Positions 1 to 8,283 of a stretch of 64,000 bases of DNA are shown here, in pieces (positions within the stretch are counted from its first letter, which is position 1; each line of letters opens with the position of its first letter). The stretch is taken from positions 62,001 through 126,000 of the forward strand of contig JAFWQJ010000029.1 of the NCBI GenBank assembly GCA_017545185.1, given 5' to 3'. A program made the position numbers and the translations under genes. Source of the DNA: Oscillospiraceae bacterium. Lineage in GTDB: Bacteria; Bacillota; Clostridia; Oscillospirales; Ruminococcaceae. The notes under the pieces are model-generated. The model did not search any database. It was given only the letters and a program-made list of their open reading frames with translations, and was not told the origin of the DNA.

Positions 1-1124
1 AGCTCCGCACCGGACTGCTCGCGGAGCAGCTTTACATCGACACCTATCTCGAAGCACACAAGCGTGCGATCCCGCTGGGCTCCATGGCGCATACCGTCAC
101 GGATCTGCAGACCGGCCGGATCAAAACACAGCATTATTTCTATTTCTCCGCGGGCACCGAAGCGGATATCTTCACTTCGGAATCCGTCAGCTGCAGACCG
201 GTCAGCCTGAAGGTCAACCGCAATTACTGGATCGACAAAAAGCGCGTCATCATTTTAGGGCACAATACCGGCATCGACGAGATCATGAAGGGCTTTGCGG
301 CGTTCTGCGGCGAGTGGGACCCGGACGGCTCGCGCAGGATCCTTGAGATCGTGGTCATTGACGACAAGGAGCATCTTGAGCAGGCCGGCAATTATCAGCA
401 GTATCCGTTCGTGATCGGCACGCGCGCCGCGACGATCTATGACAAGGAGCTGATATGCCGGACGATCGACTGGTTCATGGACTTTGCCGAGGACGAGGAG
501 CGCGGCGACGTCAGCATCCTGATCCTCTCCGACGACAGCGTCCCGAATGAGGATATGGACGCGAATGTGCTTGCAAATCTGGTCTATGTGCAGGATATCA
601 TCGCGGACAAGAAGCAGGCCGACCCGGATTTCGACACCGAGAGCATTGATGTGATCGTCGAACTGATCAACCCGAAGCATCACGATATCGTCAGCAGCTA
701 CAGCGCCGTGGCCGAGCAGGCGGCTGCGGACGATCAGGCACGGAGATTCTGCGTGCGGAACGGCAGCAATGTCGTCATCAGCAACCGCTACATCAGCAAA
801 ATGATCACGCAGATCGGCGAGAAAAAGGCGATCTACGATTTCTACACCGATATCCTGACCTATGACGAACCGGGCGCGGAGATCTTCCGGAGCAAGGAGG
901 TCTATGCGAAAAAGGCTTCCTCCTTCTTTGCGGAGCTCCCGCCGGAATGCACCGAGGCCGAGCTGATCCGCGCGGTGTGGAACAGTACGAAGGACTGGCA
1001 TCCGACCGTCGTGCTCGGATATGTCAAGCCCGGCGGCTTTGTCCGGCTGTTCTGCGGCGATCAGGATGCGCAGACCGTAAAGCTCGGACCGAACGATAAG
1101 CTGATCGTGTTCACCGATCACTGA
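1..1124 (+). CDS. CASTOR/POLLUX-like NAD-binding ion channel protein, C-terminal part
   Basis: The frame is open from base 3 with no stop upstream, so the N-terminus lies outside the window; the internal ATG at 84 is not a real start. The visible 373 residues resemble the cytoplasmic half of CASTOR/POLLUX-type channel proteins. A Rossmann-like stretch (VIILGHNTG, then EIVVIDD) is followed near the C-terminus by SNRYISKMITQIGE and a segment on the pattern of IYDFYTDIL...GAEIF, which matches the conserved second regulatory domain of that family. The likely role is gating of an ion channel by a bound nucleotide; the pore would lie in the missing N-terminal part. A strong terminator follows directly. 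The family call rests on motif recognition and is moderate; a TrkA-like NAD-binding protein is the alternative. Confidence 0.6.
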   Translation, partial: LRTGLLAEQLYIDTYLEAHKRAIPLGSMAHTVTDLQTGRIKTQHYFYFSAGTEADIFTSESVSCRPVSLKVNRNYWIDKKRVIILGHNTGIDEIMKGFAAFCGEWDPDGSRRILEIVVIDDKEHLEQAGNYQQYPFVIGTRAATIYDKELICRTIDWFMDFAEDEERGDVSILILSDDSVPNEDMDANVLANLVYVQDIIADKKQADPDFDTESIDVIVELINPKHHDIVSSYSAVAEQAAADDQARRFCVRNGSNVVISNRYISKMITQIGEKKAIYDFYTDILTYDEPGAEIFRSKEVYAKKASSFFAELPPECTEAELIRAVWNSTKDWHPTVVLGYVKPGGFVRLFCGDQDAQTVKLGPNDKLIVFTDH

Positions 1125-1141
1125 TTGATCTGCATAAAAGC

Positions 1142-1177
1142 AAAATGCCTCCGGTGCGCACCCGGAGGCATTGTTTT
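1142..1177 (+). terminator. Rho-independent terminator
   Basis: Perfect 11-bp stem (1144-1154 with 1162-1172), 7-nt loop, then TGTTTT. It ends the channel gene. Confidence 0.8.
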
Positions 1178-1433
1178 CGGAAAGATGCTCCGGCAGTCAG
1201 CATGTGGGGTACTGACGCCGCAGCCGGCAGACGGCTTTGGGAACCGCTGCCTCCATGACAGCAGCATCGGCCTGTGGGAGCCCCTGCTGCCGGTCCGGTG
1301 ACCGCTTTTGTGGGAAACGTCACCTGCAGGTACCGTCCGTTTTCCGGACGGCAATGCGCCGGGATCGTTCGTTTTGTTCCGTATCATCTCCTTTTTCTGT
1401 GCAGACAGTCTCCGCAGCCGCCTGCACCGGCTT
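1178..1433. other. Intergenic, no gene supported
   Basis: This stretch holds short open frames on both strands, but none has a convincing start or protein-like composition. On the minus strand there is a small hairpin (CCGTCCG, AAAA loop, CGGACGG, around 1338-1356) that may end the gene at 1434. I recognise no RNA family here. Confidence 0.4.
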
Positions 1434-1763
1434 TTACAAAGCCTTTTTATGTTCGTACCACGGTTTCGGTTTGCGGACGGCATGTTTTTTCAGATACCGC
1501 CGCAGATACAATGTGACCGCTGCGCCCAGCATGAATGACAGTACCGCGACTGCCACGTATCCGCCTGCACTTTCGTCCAGAAGCGACGTTCCGGCCAGCG
1601 TGACTTTTGAGATCCTGTGCGGTTTGCCGATCAGCACCGTCAGCGCCAGCAGCAGACCGGCATTGAGCGCGGTCAGCAGCATGATCTGCCTTCTGGTGCT
1701 TTTTCTGCGCAGGAGCTCTGCCCGCCGGTGAATCTCACTGACAAACGACTTTGCCGAACGCAT
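1434..1763 (-). CDS. Small two-TM membrane protein, paralogue of the protein at 3187-3534
   Basis: 109 residues. The start is the second ATG, because AAAGGAGG lies directly upstream of it; the ATG at 1793 has no such site. The layout is a basic amphipathic N-terminus (RRAELLRRKSTRRQ), a TM helix at about 27-45, an external loop ending in ESAGGY, a second TM helix at about 68-87, and a basic tail. The protein at 3187-3534 has the same layout and similar key stretches (RRK near the first helix, S-GYIVVGI-AFLLGAGVTL at the second), so the two are probably paralogues. A terminator separates this gene from the sigma/PrsW operon, so it may be transcribed by itself or by read-through. Its function is unknown; a role with the sigma factor is inferred only from the paralogue. 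Confidence 0.6.
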   Translation of the reverse strand: MRSAKSFVSEIHRRAELLRRKSTRRQIMLLTALNAGLLLALTVLIGKPHRISKVTLAGTSLLDESAGGYVAVAVLSFMLGAAVTLYLRRYLKKHAVRKPKPWYEHKKAL

Positions 1764-1860
1764 CAAAACCCTCCTTTCCGATGTATTCCCCATTGAAAAC
1801 CGAAGCTTTTTGTTCGCTTCATAAAAAGAGATACCTGAAACCGGAAAACTCCTAAAAAAT

Positions 1861-1899
1861 TAGTAAAAAAATTTTCGGGGATCCGAAGATCCCCGAAAA
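1861..1899 (-). terminator. Rho-independent terminator of the sigma/PrsW operon
   Basis: 12-bp perfect stem (1872-1883 with 1888-1899), CGAA/TTCG tetraloop, followed on the minus strand by a run of seven T. Confidence 0.8.
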
Positions 1900-1917
1900 G
1901 CTGCGGAAGGTTCCGGG

Positions 1918-2559
1918 CTATGCCCGCTTCCAGTATCTATGAATATGCGGATTCAGCACCACGATCGTACCCGCCGTCACGATCGGGATCAGATAGCCGA
2001 TGACAGCCGCAGCGCCGGTCTGCGTCACCAGCAGATTGTAGATCGCATGGTAGGTCATTGAGACGCAGAGCAAACCGATCGTTCCCGCAATGCGCAGATA
2101 CATTCTGTCCCACACCATCAGCAGGCCGCCCGCAACGATCATGCCGCAGACCAGATGCATCGTGCCGGTGCCGAGACCGCGGATTATCAGGTGCAGCGTA
2201 TCGGCGGCACCGTTCGTCAACAGATAGCAGACATTCTCAAAGGTCGCAAAGCCGATCGCAGAGATGACGGCTTCTTCGGCTGCCTGCTCCTTTTTCGGCT
2301 CAAACACCATGAGATAAAAGAGAACCGGAAACAGCTTCATGCTCTCCTCAACGATCGGCGTGATCTCGACCGATGCCGTGACCAGCTCCGTCTCCAGAAC
2401 GGCCGCTGCAAATGTACTGATATACGATGACAGCAGACAGACCGTCATGCCGGTCAGCAGGAAGATCATGGACGACTGCTTCTTGCCGCGCAGATACAGC
2501 ACGGAGATCAGCAGCGGCGCCGCCAGACAGATATAGATATTCTCGATATAATAGGTCAT
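1918..2559 (-). CDS. PrsW-family glutamic intramembrane protease homologue
   Basis: 213 residues, almost wholly hydrophobic with about seven TM segments. It carries the signatures of PrsW/CPBP-like membrane proteases: PIVEESMKLFP with a Glu pair at 71-72, ATFEN with Glu108-Asn109, GTMH with His135, and YHAIYN with His171. In Bacillus subtilis PrsW makes the first cut in the anti-sigma factor RsiW. Here the gene is last in a minus-strand operon headed by an ECF-type sigma factor, and its ATG overlaps the upstream stop (ATGA), so the two are translationally coupled. The natural inference is that it cleaves an anti-sigma factor made by the same operon. The family call is good; the substrate is inferred from context only. 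Confidence 0.75.
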   Translation of the reverse strand: MTYYIENIYICLAAPLLISVLYLRGKKQSSMIFLLTGMTVCLLSSYISTFAAAVLETELVTASVEITPIVEESMKLFPVLFYLMVFEPKKEQAAEEAVISAIGFATFENVCYLLTNGAADTLHLIIRGLGTGTMHLVCGMIVAGGLLMVWDRMYLRIAGTIGLLCVSMTYHAIYNLLVTQTGAAAVIGYLIPIVTAGTIVVLNPHIHRYWKRA

Positions 2560-3203
2560 GCCGCATTCACCGCCTTTGCAGGCTGCTCCAATACGGAAAC
2601 TGCCGGAATAAACAGCGGGAAGCAGAGCGTCTGCTGGATATCAAACCAGAAATACGGGTTTTTCATCGTATCCGACCAGTAAAAGCAGGTGATCGTCCAC
2701 ATGAGGTATTCCGCAGAGCAGAACAGCAGCACCGCGCGGTAAAGCCAGATATGCCGCCCGTGCGGCTTCTGCTTCTTATGGAAGATCAGTCCGCGTACAG
2801 CCTGATACATCATCAGGCTCATCACGACGGCCGAAAGAATATTGCTCATCCATGAGCTGTAATGCATATACAGCACACACATGCCCGCCGCAAATACGAT
2901 CGTCAGCTTCGGGATCCATGACCGGACGCTGCGTTCGGCAGGATCGGCCAGCAGATGCAGCACCATGGCCAGAAACAGATAAGAGGTATACCAGCTCAGC
3001 TCGGAGATATAGCGGAACTCCGGCGTATAGCCGTAAAACAGCAGGTACAGCAGCCAGTAGAGCAGGCCGAGCAGAAAGCTGCCGTAAAACAGCGTCATCA
3101 GCACCCAGAGCCGCGAACGCCGCCTTGCCAGACGATAGAACGATATGCCGCAGCAGACACCGACAACAGCGAGCTGCGCTGCGTTTTCAACGGTCTCGAT
3201 CAT
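2556..3203 (-). CDS. Multi-spanning membrane protein of the sigma/PrsW operon
   Basis: 215 residues starting at MIETVEN; the longer upstream open frame lacks a ribosome binding site and runs antisense-like through the previous gene. AGGGAG sits a few bases before this ATG. About six TM segments can be drawn, with a basic turn (RLARRRSRLW) near residue 25 and a cluster HKKQKPHGRHIW in the middle. No family recognised. It overlaps the end of the upstream gene by 17 bp and the start of the PrsW gene by 4 bp, so all are likely translated from one message. A sensor or structural partner of the anti-sigma system is possible but unproven. Confidence 0.6.
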   Translation of the reverse strand: MIETVENAAQLAVVGVCCGISFYRLARRRSRLWVLMTLFYGSFLLGLLYWLLYLLFYGYTPEFRYISELSWYTSYLFLAMVLHLLADPAERSVRSWIPKLTIVFAAGMCVLYMHYSSWMSNILSAVVMSLMMYQAVRGLIFHKKQKPHGRHIWLYRAVLLFCSAEYLMWTITCFYWSDTMKNPYFWFDIQQTLCFPLFIPAVSVLEQPAKAVNAA

Positions 3204-3534
3204 GCTGCTCCCTCTGTGCCTCCTGCTTTCCGAAATACTGTCTGAGCCGGATGCAGAGCAGCGTGACGCCTGCACCGAGCAGAAATGCGATGATCCCCAC
3301 GACGATATAGCCGAGGCTGCCGCTCTCGGAGAAGATGCTCGCCTGCATCGTGACCGGAACATGCTCCGTTTCCGGCATCGCCTCCGGGATCATCAGCGCG
3401 GTGACAACGACCGCCGCGATGCCCGCCGCCGCAGATACAGCCTGCATCAGATTCAGCTTCCGCCGGATGCTCTGCCGCGTGATCTCGGCGGCGCGCTGAT
3501 GCACACGTTCCAGAAACAGTGTCTCATCCTGCAT
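3187..3534 (-). CDS. Two-TM membrane protein, candidate anti-sigma factor
   Basis: 115 residues. The cytoplasmic N-terminus is helical (ERVHQRAAEITRQSIRRK), followed by TM1 at about 30-49, an extracytoplasmic loop of roughly 25 residues (PEAMPETEHVPVTMQAS...), TM2 at about 75-95 and a highly charged tail. It overlaps the 3' end of the sigma gene by 11 bp, the usual position for an anti-sigma factor. It lacks any visible zinc-binding anti-sigma (ZAS) HxxxCxxC motif, so it is not a classical one. A paralogue lies at 1434-1763. The PrsW homologue two genes downstream supports a membrane-bound proteolytic target in the operon, and this protein is the best candidate. Confidence 0.55.
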   Translation of the reverse strand: MQDETLFLERVHQRAAEITRQSIRRKLNLMQAVSAAAGIAAVVVTALMIPEAMPETEHVPVTMQASIFSESGSLGYIVVGIIAFLLGAGVTLLCIRLRQYFGKQEAQREQHDRDR

Positions 3535-4072
3535 CGGTGATCCCCTCCTTTTCGAGCGCTGCCCGCAGCAGCCGCCTGCCCTTCATCAGAAGATTGTCGA
3601 TCTTCTTGCCCGTCACATGCATGACCTTTGCAGCCTGTGCATAGCTCAGGTCTTCAAAATAAAACAGCCAGATCGCCTCTCTGACCGCCGGTTCCATATT
3701 CGCAAGACACCGATGCAGGATCCGGCTGCGCTCCGCATCCGCGACGATCTTCTCCGCCGACCCGGGATCCGGGATCTCGAGTTCATCCAGACCGGGTTCC
3801 TCAAGGCGGTATTTCCGCAGGAACCGGAAGGTCAGGTGCCGCGCGGTCTGATAGAGATAGGCGCGGAAATTGCCTTCCCCGATCCGCGGCTTTTTCGCCA
3901 TGATCCTTGCAAATGCCTCCATTGCCATATCCTCGGCATCCTCCGCGCTCCGGATCAGCGTGCGGAGATAGGTGATCAGACGCTCGCGGTACCGCAGCAC
4001 CAGCGTGTCAAGCGCATCCGTATCCCCAAGCAGAAATGCCTGATACAATTCGTCGTCACTGTCCACGAGCAT
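3524..4072 (-). CDS. ECF-type RNA polymerase sigma factor (first of three)
   Basis: About 180 residues. Region 2 is visible in GDTDALDTLVLRYRERLI through SAEDAEDMAMEAFARIM, and region 4 in FEDLSYAQAAKVMHVTGKK followed by a basic helix (LLMKGRRLLRAAL), the DNA-binding part that would read the -35 element. The start is ATG at 4072 or, better spaced from the AGGGGGG site, GTG at 4066. The frame stays open far upstream, antisense to the oxidoreductase gene, but that extension has no start signals. The gene heads a four-gene minus-strand operon and is transcribed from a consensus housekeeping promoter at 4106-4134. The target promoters are unknown. Confidence 0.85.
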   Translation of the reverse strand: MLVDSDDELYQAFLLGDTDALDTLVLRYRERLITYLRTLIRSAEDAEDMAMEAFARIMAKKPRIGEGNFRAYLYQTARHLTFRFLRKYRLEEPGLDELEIPDPGSAEKIVADAERSRILHRCLANMEPAVREAIWLFYFEDLSYAQAAKVMHVTGKKIDNLLMKGRRLLRAALEKEGITDAG

Positions 4073-4105
4073 CACCCCCCTGACCGCCGGATACTTTTTT
4101 CTTAT

Positions 4106-4134
4106 ATTATACAATATCGGAACCAAAAAGTCAA
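4106..4134 (-). promoter_or_regulatory. Housekeeping-type promoter of the sigma/PrsW operon
   Basis: On the minus strand TTGACT, 17-bp spacer, TATAAT, about 35 bp before the sigma factor start. Confidence 0.75.
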
Positions 4135-4239
4135 CATTCCGCAGGCGGCTGACTGCAAAAGATCCTGCGGATGCTCCTGTGAACATGCACAATCCCGCCG
4201 CATGTGATTTGTACAATCCGACAAAAATACAGATTCCGC

Positions 4240-4270
4240 TTGACTTGGAGTCAGCGCCGGCGTGTATAAT
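4240..4270 (+). promoter_or_regulatory. Promoter with 19-bp spacer, possible MerR-type control
   Basis: TTGACT at 4240-4245 and TATAAT at 4265-4270 are separated by 19 bp, two more than optimal. The left part of the spacer reads TTGGAGT, the half-site seen at promoters of MerR-family (NmlR/AdhR-like) regulators that often control aldo/keto reductases. The right half-site is degenerate (GCGCCGGCG). Confidence 0.5.
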
Positions 4271-4321
4271 AGAATCATATTGAACAAAGCCGCACTGCGG
4301 CACGGAACAGGAGGGTATCAA

Positions 4322-6175
4322 ATGACGGAGCAGCATAACCGGATACAGCCGGTGAAATGGGGCGTGCTCGGCACCGCGGGCATCGCGGCAGGCTGCACGA
4401 TCCCCGGGATGCAGCAGGCAGAACACTGTACGCTTTACGCGATCGCGGGCAGGAGCACGGAAAAGGCGAAAGCCTTCAAAGAACGGTTCGGCTTTCAGAA
4501 GGCGTATCAGGGCTATGACGCACTGCTTGCAGACCCCGAAGTCGAGGCGGTCTACATCCCGCTGCCGAACGATCTGCACTGTGAATGGGCGGTCAGGGCG
4601 ATGAACGCGAAAAAGCATGTACTCTGCGAAAAGCCGCTCGCGATGAATGAATCCGAGCTCCGCCGGATGTTTCAGGCTGCAAAGGAGAACGGCGTTATCC
4701 TCATGGAGGCGTTCGCCTATCTGCACAGCCCGTTCATCGCCGGACTGAAGCAGGTCATTGCGACCGGTGAGATCGGGGCGATCGACTACATCGACACTGC
4801 GTTCCTGACGCAGGATTATTCCGCGGATTTCCGGCTGCATAAGGAATCGGGCGGCGGCGGCATCTACGATGTCGGCTGCTACTGCACCTCGCTGATCCTC
4901 TCGCTGATCGGCGCGCCCGTCACGGATGTCAGCGCGGATGCGGAGCTGGACAGCACCGGCGTCGATCATCTGGCGGCCGTGCGGCTCGGCTTTGCAAACG
5001 GCGCAAGAGCAACGTTCCACGCGGGCATGATGCTCGGCACGGACACCTGCGACCGCTATGACCGCCTGTTTATCCACGGCGAAAAAGGATATATCCGCTC
5101 CGCTTACGAATATAACGGGGAGGGTGTGCTTTCCTTCGATATCACCGTAAAGGACGAACACGGCGAGCGTCACACGCGGACGGAAACCGTCACGGCAGGC
5201 TCCAATTATGCACTGGAGATCGCGCAGATGAGCGCAGCGATCCGCGGTCAGGAAACGCCGCATATCACCGAGGAATTTTCCGTCCGGAACATGCGGCTGC
5301 TCGACCGCATCCTGACCGCAGCGGGCTGTACCGATGCAAAGCAGGAATTCATCCTGCCGAACGGCGTCACGATCCCCGCGGTCGGCTTCGGCTCGTATCT
5401 TTCGACGGAGAACGGCACGCAGCCGCTCACCGACGCGCTCGCTTCCGGCTGCCGCTATATTGACACGGCGAGGATGTACCGGAATGAGGCGGAGATCGGC
5501 GCGGCGATCGCGCAGTCCGGCATTCCCCGCGAAGAGCTGTTTTTGTGCAGCAAGGTCTGGCCGGACGATTTCGGCGCTGCACAGACGGTCCGCTCCTTTC
5601 TGGGATCCTGCAAAGATCTGAACACGGATTATCTGGACATGCTGCTGCTCCACTGGCCGAAAAACGCACCGGACGATCCGGACTGGTTTGAGAAGGTGCG
5701 GGAATCATGGGCGGCTATGGAGGAGCTGTATCAGCAGGGAAAAGTCAGGGCGATCGGCGTCTCGAATTTTCTGCCGCATCATCTCCGGCCGCTGCTGGAG
5801 ACTGCGCGCATCCGCCCCATGGTCGATCAGCTGGAGCTGCATGTCGGCTACATGCAGGAATACACGCTTTCGTATCTGAAAGCGAACGGCATTCTGCCGC
5901 AGGCATGGAGCCCGCTCGGCAGGGCAAAGCTGCTGAACGATCCGCAGACCGCAAGGCTCGCCGCAAAATACGGCTGCACAAATGCACAGCTGCTGCTGCG
6001 GTATCTGATCCAGCGCGGCATCCCGGTCATTCCGAAGGCGTCGTCCGCGGAACGGATCCGCGAAAACCGGGATGTATTCTTCTTCCGTATCTCCGAAGAT
6101 GATATGTCGTATCTCTCCTGCCTGCCGGAGCGCGGCTGGTCGGGCGAGCATCCGGATTTCTTTGACGCAGACTGA
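4322..6175 (+). CDS. Gfo/Idh/MocA oxidoreductase fused to aldo/keto reductase
   Basis: 617 residues from ATG 4322, which follows AGGAGG; an upstream in-frame ATG lacks one. Residues about 10-335 form a Gfo/Idh/MocA dehydrogenase: GVLGTAGIAAG nucleotide-binding loop, CEKPLAMN (residues 102-109) with the conserved EKP lysine, and GGGGIYDVGCY. Residues about 340-617 form a complete aldo/keto reductase with the catalytic set YIDTARMY (Asp381, Tyr386), CSKVW (Lys411) and LLLHWP (His444), then IGVSNF and VIPKASS. Both halves keep their active-site residues, so the protein could carry out two NAD(P)-linked oxidoreductions on a sugar or polyol substrate. No stop or frameshift lies between the domains. 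The gene stands alone between a divergent promoter and a strong terminator. The substrate is unknown. Confidence 0.85.
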   Translation: MTEQHNRIQPVKWGVLGTAGIAAGCTIPGMQQAEHCTLYAIAGRSTEKAKAFKERFGFQKAYQGYDALLADPEVEAVYIPLPNDLHCEWAVRAMNAKKHVLCEKPLAMNESELRRMFQAAKENGVILMEAFAYLHSPFIAGLKQVIATGEIGAIDYIDTAFLTQDYSADFRLHKESGGGGIYDVGCYCTSLILSLIGAPVTDVSADAELDSTGVDHLAAVRLGFANGARATFHAGMMLGTDTCDRYDRLFIHGEKGYIRSAYEYNGEGVLSFDITVKDEHGERHTRTETVTAGSNYALEIAQMSAAIRGQETPHITEEFSVRNMRLLDRILTAAGCTDAKQEFILPNGVTIPAVGFGSYLSTENGTQPLTDALASGCRYIDTARMYRNEAEIGAAIAQSGIPREELFLCSKVWPDDFGAAQTVRSFLGSCKDLNTDYLDMLLLHWPKNAPDDPDWFEKVRESWAAMEELYQQGKVRAIGVSNFLPHHLRPLLETARIRPMVDQLELHVGYMQEYTLSYLKANGILPQAWSPLGRAKLLNDPQTARLAAKYGCTNAQLLLRYLIQRGIPVIPKASSAERIRENRDVFFFRISEDDMSYLSCLPERGWSGEHPDFFDAD

Positions 6176-6204
6176 CCCGCAGGAGCGGTCACAGATGCAT
6201 ACAG

Positions 6205-6240
6205 AAAAGCTGCGCAGTCTTTTCGGCTGCGCAGCTTTTA
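6205..6240. terminator. Strong bidirectional terminator
   Basis: 13-bp perfect stem (6205-6217 with 6227-6239) starting with AAAA and ending with TTTT. It lies between the convergent genes at 4322-6175 and 6259-7233 and can serve both. Confidence 0.85.
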
Positions 6241-6258
6241 TAATGATCTTGCTTCGGG

Positions 6259-7233
6259 TTAACGTACCGGATGCCGGAGCGCATTCCCCGGCAGCACCTT
6301 TCTGCGCAGGCTGATCTCCCGGTACAGATACGACAAACAGGTCAGCACGGTGATCCCGCACAGGATCTGGAACGGGAACACGAACAGCGCCTGCTCCGGG
6401 ATCAGAAACGCCAGGATCGCGACGGCGGCCGCGGGCGGCAGCATCAGACCGATCCGCTTCATGATGCCGTATACCGCAGGCACCGTCAGGAATGCCGCGA
6501 TGCAGGGCATCAGCGAAAGCCGCACGCATAGCAGATACCTGAGCACACAGGCACAGCCTGCGCAGAAAAACAGCAGCGCAATGACCGCGGCGGGTCTTTT
6601 GCGTGAGACCGCCTCCGGCTTCCAGAATTCGGTAAACGCGACCAGCAGCGGCGGTGCAGCCGCATACCGGAGGTCCAGCTTCAGCGCGGCAAAGATCACG
6701 GCCGTCACGAGCAGCCAGCGCAGAACAGCCTGCAGAACGCCTGCGGCATCGGGCTTCGGCAGCTTCTCAAACGGCGCATCCGCCAGTATGCCGCAGCGGA
6801 CAAGGATCGCCCGGAGCAGCAGGATCGCAGCAGTCAGGATGCAGGCAGCAGCCGGATAAACAGCAGATTCGGTCTGCAGGAGCACCGGCAGCACCGCCGC
6901 CGAGAGCATCGGCGCAAAGCTCGTGCGCGAGAGCAGAAACAGCGCGGATGCCAGCAGATAGGCGGCGCTCATCTGCAGCCAGACCGCCCCCGGCATCCAC
7001 AGCACGATGCACAGGCCGAGCACCGCACAGACCGCGATCGCCGCAAAGGTATGCAGGGCATCCGTGCGCCACGCGGGCTTCGGCGTCAGCAGCGAACCGG
7101 CTGCGATCGCGGCGATCTCCGGAAAAATGATCTCTTTGTTCTGAAACAGCTCCGCCGCACCGACCATGCCGCCGATCAGCAAAGCGGCGCAGAGCAGCGG
7201 GATCCGTGAAACAAGGCGCTTGTTTTTTGTCAA
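6259..7233 (-). CDS. Multi-spanning membrane protein, unknown
   Basis: 324 residues with roughly eight to ten TM segments. The start appears to be TTG at 7233, with GGGAG about 11 bp upstream. Notable stretches are FPEIAAIAAGSLLTPKPAW near residue 40 and AFTEFWKP in the middle. The layout resembles unannotated HPP-like membrane proteins of Clostridia, but I cannot name a family. It is a single gene, convergent with the oxidoreductase fusion and divergent from uppP. Composition matches its neighbours, so there is no sign of transfer. Confidence 0.65.
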   Translation of the reverse strand: MTKNKRLVSRIPLLCAALLIGGMVGAAELFQNKEIIFPEIAAIAAGSLLTPKPAWRTDALHTFAAIAVCAVLGLCIVLWMPGAVWLQMSAAYLLASALFLLSRTSFAPMLSAAVLPVLLQTESAVYPAAACILTAAILLLRAILVRCGILADAPFEKLPKPDAAGVLQAVLRWLLVTAVIFAALKLDLRYAAAPPLLVAFTEFWKPEAVSRKRPAAVIALLFFCAGCACVLRYLLCVRLSLMPCIAAFLTVPAVYGIMKRIGLMLPPAAAVAILAFLIPEQALFVFPFQILCGITVLTCLSYLYREISLRRKVLPGNALRHPVR

Positions 7234-7341
7234 TTTTCAGTACACTCCCGAAACTTTATAATACACAACAGCCTTTATTATAGCACAGCGCGGCAAAAAA
7301 TGCAAGGCTCCCCGCAGATGAAAAACCGCCCCGCCGCAAGC

Positions 7342-7370
7342 TTGACATTGCCGGGAAAATGTGGTATGAT
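7342..7370 (+). promoter_or_regulatory. Housekeeping-type promoter of uppP
   Basis: TTGACA (7342-7347), 17-bp spacer, TATGAT (7365-7370), 37 bp before the uppP start. Confidence 0.8.
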
Positions 7371-7407
7371 ATAAAAGTATATCTATGCTTATCATCAGGA
7401 GGAAATT

Positions 7408-8238
7408 ATGAGTATTTTCGATGCAATCATTCAGGCGATCATTCAGGGACTGACCGAGTTTCTGCCCGTTTCCAGCTCCGGCCACATCAAGCTGTATCAG
7501 TCGATCACCGGGCAGAGCGTCGAGGAAGGCACATTCCTGCTCGTGATCCTGCATCTCGGTACGCTCGTGGCGGTCTGCATCGCCTTCTGGGATACGATCT
7601 GGGCACTGATCAAGGAATTTTTCGCGCTCATCAAGGATGTTTTTACCGGCAAATTCAAGTGGAAAGAGATGAACCCGGAGCGCAGAATGCTCATCATGCT
7701 GTTTATCTCGCTCGTGCTGCTCGTCCCGTTCTACCTCATCAAGGACGTCTTTGAGAACATCACGCTGCCGATCCTCGCACTCTGCTTCCTGTTTACATCG
7801 GTGGAGCTGTTCTTCGCGAGCCGTAAGCGCAATAACAAGAAAACCGCCGGCGACATCACCGTGAAGGACGCCGTCGTGATCGGTCTGTTCCAGTGCGCCG
7901 CGCTGTTCCCGGGCGTCTCCCGCTCCGGCTCGACAATCTCCGGCGGCCTGTTCTCCGGCCTCGAAAAGGAGACTGCCGTCCGCTATTCCTTCGTGCTCGG
8001 CATCCCGGCGATCCTCGGCGGATGTCTGGTCGAGCTGAAAGACCTGCTCAGCGGACAGATCGAGGTCAACCTCGGTGCGGCACTGATCGGCTTCGTCGTT
8101 GCGGCGATCGTCGGCATTCTGGCGATCAAGCTCGTACAATGGCTGATCCGCTCCGACAATTTCATCATCTTTTCGATCTATACCTTTGTGATCGCGTGCG
8201 TCACGTTCATTTACTGGCTGGCCGCCGCAAGAGCATAA
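7408..8238 (+). CDS. uppP: Undecaprenyl-diphosphatase (UppP/BacA family)
   Basis: 276 residues, a typical length. This membrane enzyme removes a phosphate from undecaprenyl diphosphate, recycling the lipid carrier for peptidoglycan and other wall polymers; loss raises bacitracin sensitivity. The two family signatures are complete: QGLTEFLPVSSSGH at residues 13-26 (Glu and His/Ser of the active site) and FPGVSRSGSTISGG near residue 170. About eight TM helices are visible. AGGAGG lies 6 bp before the ATG, and a near-consensus promoter precedes it. The downstream translocase gene follows after 45 bp and may be cotranscribed. Confidence 0.95.
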   Translation: MSIFDAIIQAIIQGLTEFLPVSSSGHIKLYQSITGQSVEEGTFLLVILHLGTLVAVCIAFWDTIWALIKEFFALIKDVFTGKFKWKEMNPERRMLIMLFISLVLLVPFYLIKDVFENITLPILALCFLFTSVELFFASRKRNNKKTAGDITVKDAVVIGLFQCAALFPGVSRSGSTISGGLFSGLEKETAVRYSFVLGIPAILGGCLVELKDLLSGQIEVNLGAALIGFVVAAIVGILAIKLVQWLIRSDNFIIFSIYTFVIACVTFIYWLAAARA

Positions 8239-8283
8239 GCTGAAAAACAGAGAAACAGATACCCGCGAAAGAAAGGTCACATC

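Noticed and set aside
1118..1483. Open frames on the minus strand in the first intergenic region
   Set aside because: They run through the terminator at 1142-1177, and the translated composition is not protein-like.
4073..5653. N-terminal extension of the first sigma factor to 709 residues
   Set aside because: The extension is antisense to the oxidoreductase fusion and passes through the sigma promoter and the divergent promoter; the real start is at 4066 or 4072.
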